NCBI GenBank assembly: GCA_024291935.2
Contig: CM044326.1
Coordinates: forward strand, 31,619,948 to 31,683,947
DNA from: Okapia johnstoni
Taxonomy: Eukaryota; Chordata; Mammalia; Artiodactyla; Giraffidae
Length of the DNA stretch: 64,000 nucleotides
Reading direction: 5' to 3'
The notes beneath the pieces were generated by a model. The model was given only the letters and a program-made list of their open reading frames with translations, made no database searches and was not told the DNA's origin. Numbering within the stretch: position 1 is the first letter of the stretch; the number at the start of each line of letters is the position of its first letter. A program made the position numbers and the translations under genes. Below, piece by piece: positions 61,501 to 64,000 of this stretch.

Positions 61501-61771
61501 CAAGAGAAACCCTGTCCCGGACCCCACAGAGGTGACCGCAGAGCCACCGGGGAGAAAGGACAGACCTTCAAGCCAGTCACACCTGACTGACACTGACCTC
61601 ACGAGAGCCAAACCGAGAGCCAAGTTGGGGAGATGCTGCCCGGGACCCCACAACCAGCTGGACACCCTCTAGGACAATGGTAAACATCTCAGATACACTG
61701 AGAGAACAATGAGTCATCTGCAGATCCTCACTAAAGAAAAGCCAAAAGATGCGTTTTCAGACAGAAGGAGG

Positions 61772-61890
61772 ATTCCCTGGTAGCTCAGCTGGTAAAGAAT
61801 TGGCCTGAGATGCAGGAGACCCCGGTTCTATTCCTGGGTCGGGAAGATCCCCTGGAGAAGGGATAGGCTACCCACTCCAGTGTTCTTGGG
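61772..61890 (+). mobile_element. Bov-tA SINE, truncated left unit
   Basis: Starts GGATTCCCTGGTAGCTCAGC and runs to CCCACTCCAGTGTTCTT, where the next SINE head begins immediately. Confidence 0.9.
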
Positions 61891-62085
61891 CTTCCCTTCT
61901 GGCTCAGCTGGTAAAGAATCCGCCTGCGATGCGGGAGACCTGGGTTCGATCCCTGGGTTGGGAAGATCCCCTGGAGAAGAGAAAGGCTACCCACTTCAGT
62001 ATTCTGGCCTGGAGAAGTCCATGGGCTGCAGAGTCCATGGGGTCGCAAAGTCAGACACAACTGAGCGACTCTCTCGGCACTTCTG
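61891..62085 (+). mobile_element. Bov-tA SINE, complete right unit
   Basis: Starts GGCTTCCCTTCTGGCTCAGC and ends at ACACAACTGAGCGACT. The two head-to-tail units share the same head and so look like a dimeric or nested arrangement. Confidence 0.93.
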
Positions 62086-63257
62086 AGATGTAGAAAGAAT
62101 AAAACAAGTGGTGAGTTTTGAGATTAATCAGGTATTAACAATACAAAGTAATAAAAATAATCTCACATGGGCTTAGAAAGAATGTCAAAAACTCTAAGCA
62201 GAAGCGTGTACACACGAGAGTGACAGTCAGAACACTGCGGCCCGCGGCCCCTCCGTGCTCGGGAGAGAGCTCACAGTCAACTCTGAGACACAACAGCAAG
62301 CGTGCAATTTACATGGTAACCACTGAAGACAGGAAATAGGGACAAGTTTCAAACTGATAAGAAATGGAATAAGAGAAAACCCATGAACTAAGGCACAAGG
62401 AAAGAAACTTAGGGAAAAGAAGGAAAATAATAAGAACAAAAATAAAGTGGTAAATATGAACCCAACTATCAGTAATTTAGACAAGTGACAACGTACTGAA
62501 TGTCCTGGTTAAAACTACAGATCGTCAGATTAACTGAAAACGAAATCTAGATGGTGCCAAATAAAAAACACACAGCCAACAAGTGAGCGCACAGGCAAGC
62601 TTAAAGAAACAAGCTGGGAAAAGATACAGCAGGCAAATATATCCAACAGACAGCTGAGAGCTACACTGTTACCAAGTCTGTCATGAGGAAAAGCTCCGGC
62701 TGGTGAGCAGTCAGACCTGAGCCCTCAGGGCCTGTGATTCCACACGCGTGTTGACCCGAGGACAGAGCTCCAGGGGAAACAGCCAACCCCGCTCCAGGCT
62801 AGGAGACTCTTACTGCTTCCCAAGTAGACAAGAAAGGTAACAAGCCGGAAGACACTATAAGCCAAGCATGACCCCAAGGGACAGGTATCAAACAAGGTGC
62901 CACCAAGTGCCAAACACACAGCCCTTTTCAGGACAAGCAGAACATGTATCAACACTGGCTTCAAACAGAGCCCCAGAGCAAGTCATACAACATCCTAAGG
63001 ACCTGGTGTCATACTGACCACCCTCTGTGAGCACAACACAGCTAAGTTAGAAACCATGAAAAAAGAAGAAAAGAAGTCAACAGTGGAAAAACAACTAAGA
63101 GAAAAAAGTTTGGACGCGAAGAAGCTTTGAAACATCCCACCATGCTAAACAAAGAAAATGAAAAATTCTAAAACGATTTTAAACTCGACGACTCTAAGTG
63201 TAAAAGCTTGTGAAATGCAGTCGAAACATTACTTATTTTGCAGCTTTAAAATCTCAC

Positions 63258-63490
63258 AAGAGGGACTTCCCTGGTTATCCAGTTAAGACTCCACCTACCC
63301 ATGCAGGGACACAGGTTTGATCTCCGGTCTGGCAAGATGTCACATGCCGCAGGGCACCCAAGCCTGAGCAGCACAGCTACTGCGCCCGCGAGCCGCGCTG
63401 CAGAGGGGCCCGCGCGCCCCGACCAGGGGAAGCCCGCTCGGCGACGAGGACCCAGCGCAGCCAAAGGCAAGTAAATACGCGAGTAATTAA
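63258..63490 (+). mobile_element. CHR-type SINE, long form
   Basis: Starts GGGACTTCCCTGGTTATCCA and ends with CAGCGCAGCCAAAGGCAAGTA, including the CCGCGCTGC-rich tail region. It is near full length. Confidence 0.88.
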
Positions 63491-64000
63491 AAAACCGAAC
63501 CCGGAAGGAAAGGAGGGGAAAAAAGGAACTATGTATGTATCTTAAGAGATCAGAACACGTACATGTAACAAAAATAAAGAGCATAAACGGAAAGGAAGGC
63601 ACGAATACTCATTAAACCAACCAAACCAATGAACCCTTGGTGAGCTAGATCAGCGTGCGGATGCCCACCCGCACGGCCAATGGAAGGAATCAGAAGCGGA
63701 CAGCTCTACGGGTCCTGCAGGTATTTTTTAGAAAAAGAATATTAACAACAACTTTTTGCCAACAAACTTGAAGATCAGGAGAAAATGGACAAATTCACAG
63801 AAAAATGTATTTCTAAAGCTAACTGAAAGGCAGGGATGGGGGTCCTACAACCATTAAACCAGTCGAGTCAGCAGTTACCCCTGCCCCAAAGCAACCCGGA
63901 GTCAGGTCCCCTGACCGGCGATCTCACCATCACCCGAAGTCCAGGGAACAAACAGCTGCTGCTTCACACAGACATGTGGTGGGGCAGCTCACTCTGCAGG

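Larger units (their letters stand above)
61690..63900 (+). mobile_element. Old L1 ORF2 remnant with nested SINEs
   Basis: AT-rich block in an otherwise GC-rich intron. Recognisable ORF2-like pieces lie near 62510 (CTACAGATCGTCAGATTAAC) and 63745 (CAACTTTTTGCCAACAAACT). No frame survives. SINE copies interrupt it at 61772-62085 and 63258-63490. Confidence 0.65.

Overview
The window is nuclear DNA of a ruminant, most probably a bovid. It carries BovB (RTE-type) LINEs, Bov-tA SINEs with their Glu-tRNA-like heads, CHR-type SINEs and ruminant L1 remnants. It is GC-rich and packed with minisatellites, which fits a subtelomeric position. The gene content and order match the region corresponding to human 14q32.33. 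In cattle that region would be distal chromosome 21 (inference, not mapped here).

The dominant gene is PACS2 (phosphofurin acidic cluster sorting protein 2) on the minus strand. I could place 23 coding exons, exons 2 to 24 by the human layout, between 31597 and 7344. All have GT donors and AG acceptors and all reading phases join without a frameshift. Together they encode 848 residues after the last base of codon 40. With a human-like first exon of 40 codons this gives an 888-residue protein, against 889 in human. Exon 1 and the promoter are not in the window: intron 1 starts at 31598 and runs off the right end. The 3' UTR lies below 7344, with a good poly(A) signal at 4435-4440.

Just downstream, in the same orientation, is the first coding exon of a second gene that I identify as TEX22 (3030-3194). 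A CpG island at about 3750-4350 precedes it, with a perfect CRE and ETS-like sites. The rest of TEX22 lies beyond the left edge. The TEX22 neighbour, together with the protein sequence, separates PACS2 from its paralogue PACS1.

Region by region: 1-900 old L1 and CHR SINEs inside a TEX22 intron; 900-3030 GC-rich TEX22 intron; 3030-4350 TEX22 start and CpG island; 4410-7343 presumptive PACS2 3' UTR; 7344-31597 the PACS2 exons, with minisatellites in introns 5, 6, 9 and 11 and a very G-rich block in intron 17; 31598-64000 PACS2 intron 1. Intron 1 holds a nested LINE/SINE cluster (32.2-39.2 kb), a second LINE cluster (42.1-47.0 kb), several VNTRs including a 1.4 kb GC-rich satellite (52.97-54.37 kb), and an L1 block (61.7-63.9 kb).

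The observation I rate highest is in intron 6. The tandem array there has copied the 5' splice site of PACS2 exon 6, so the true donor is the first of nine near-identical donor sequences. The next-best are a Bov-tA/BovB composite that shares one target-site duplication inside an L1, and the CRE-bearing CpG island in front of TEX22.
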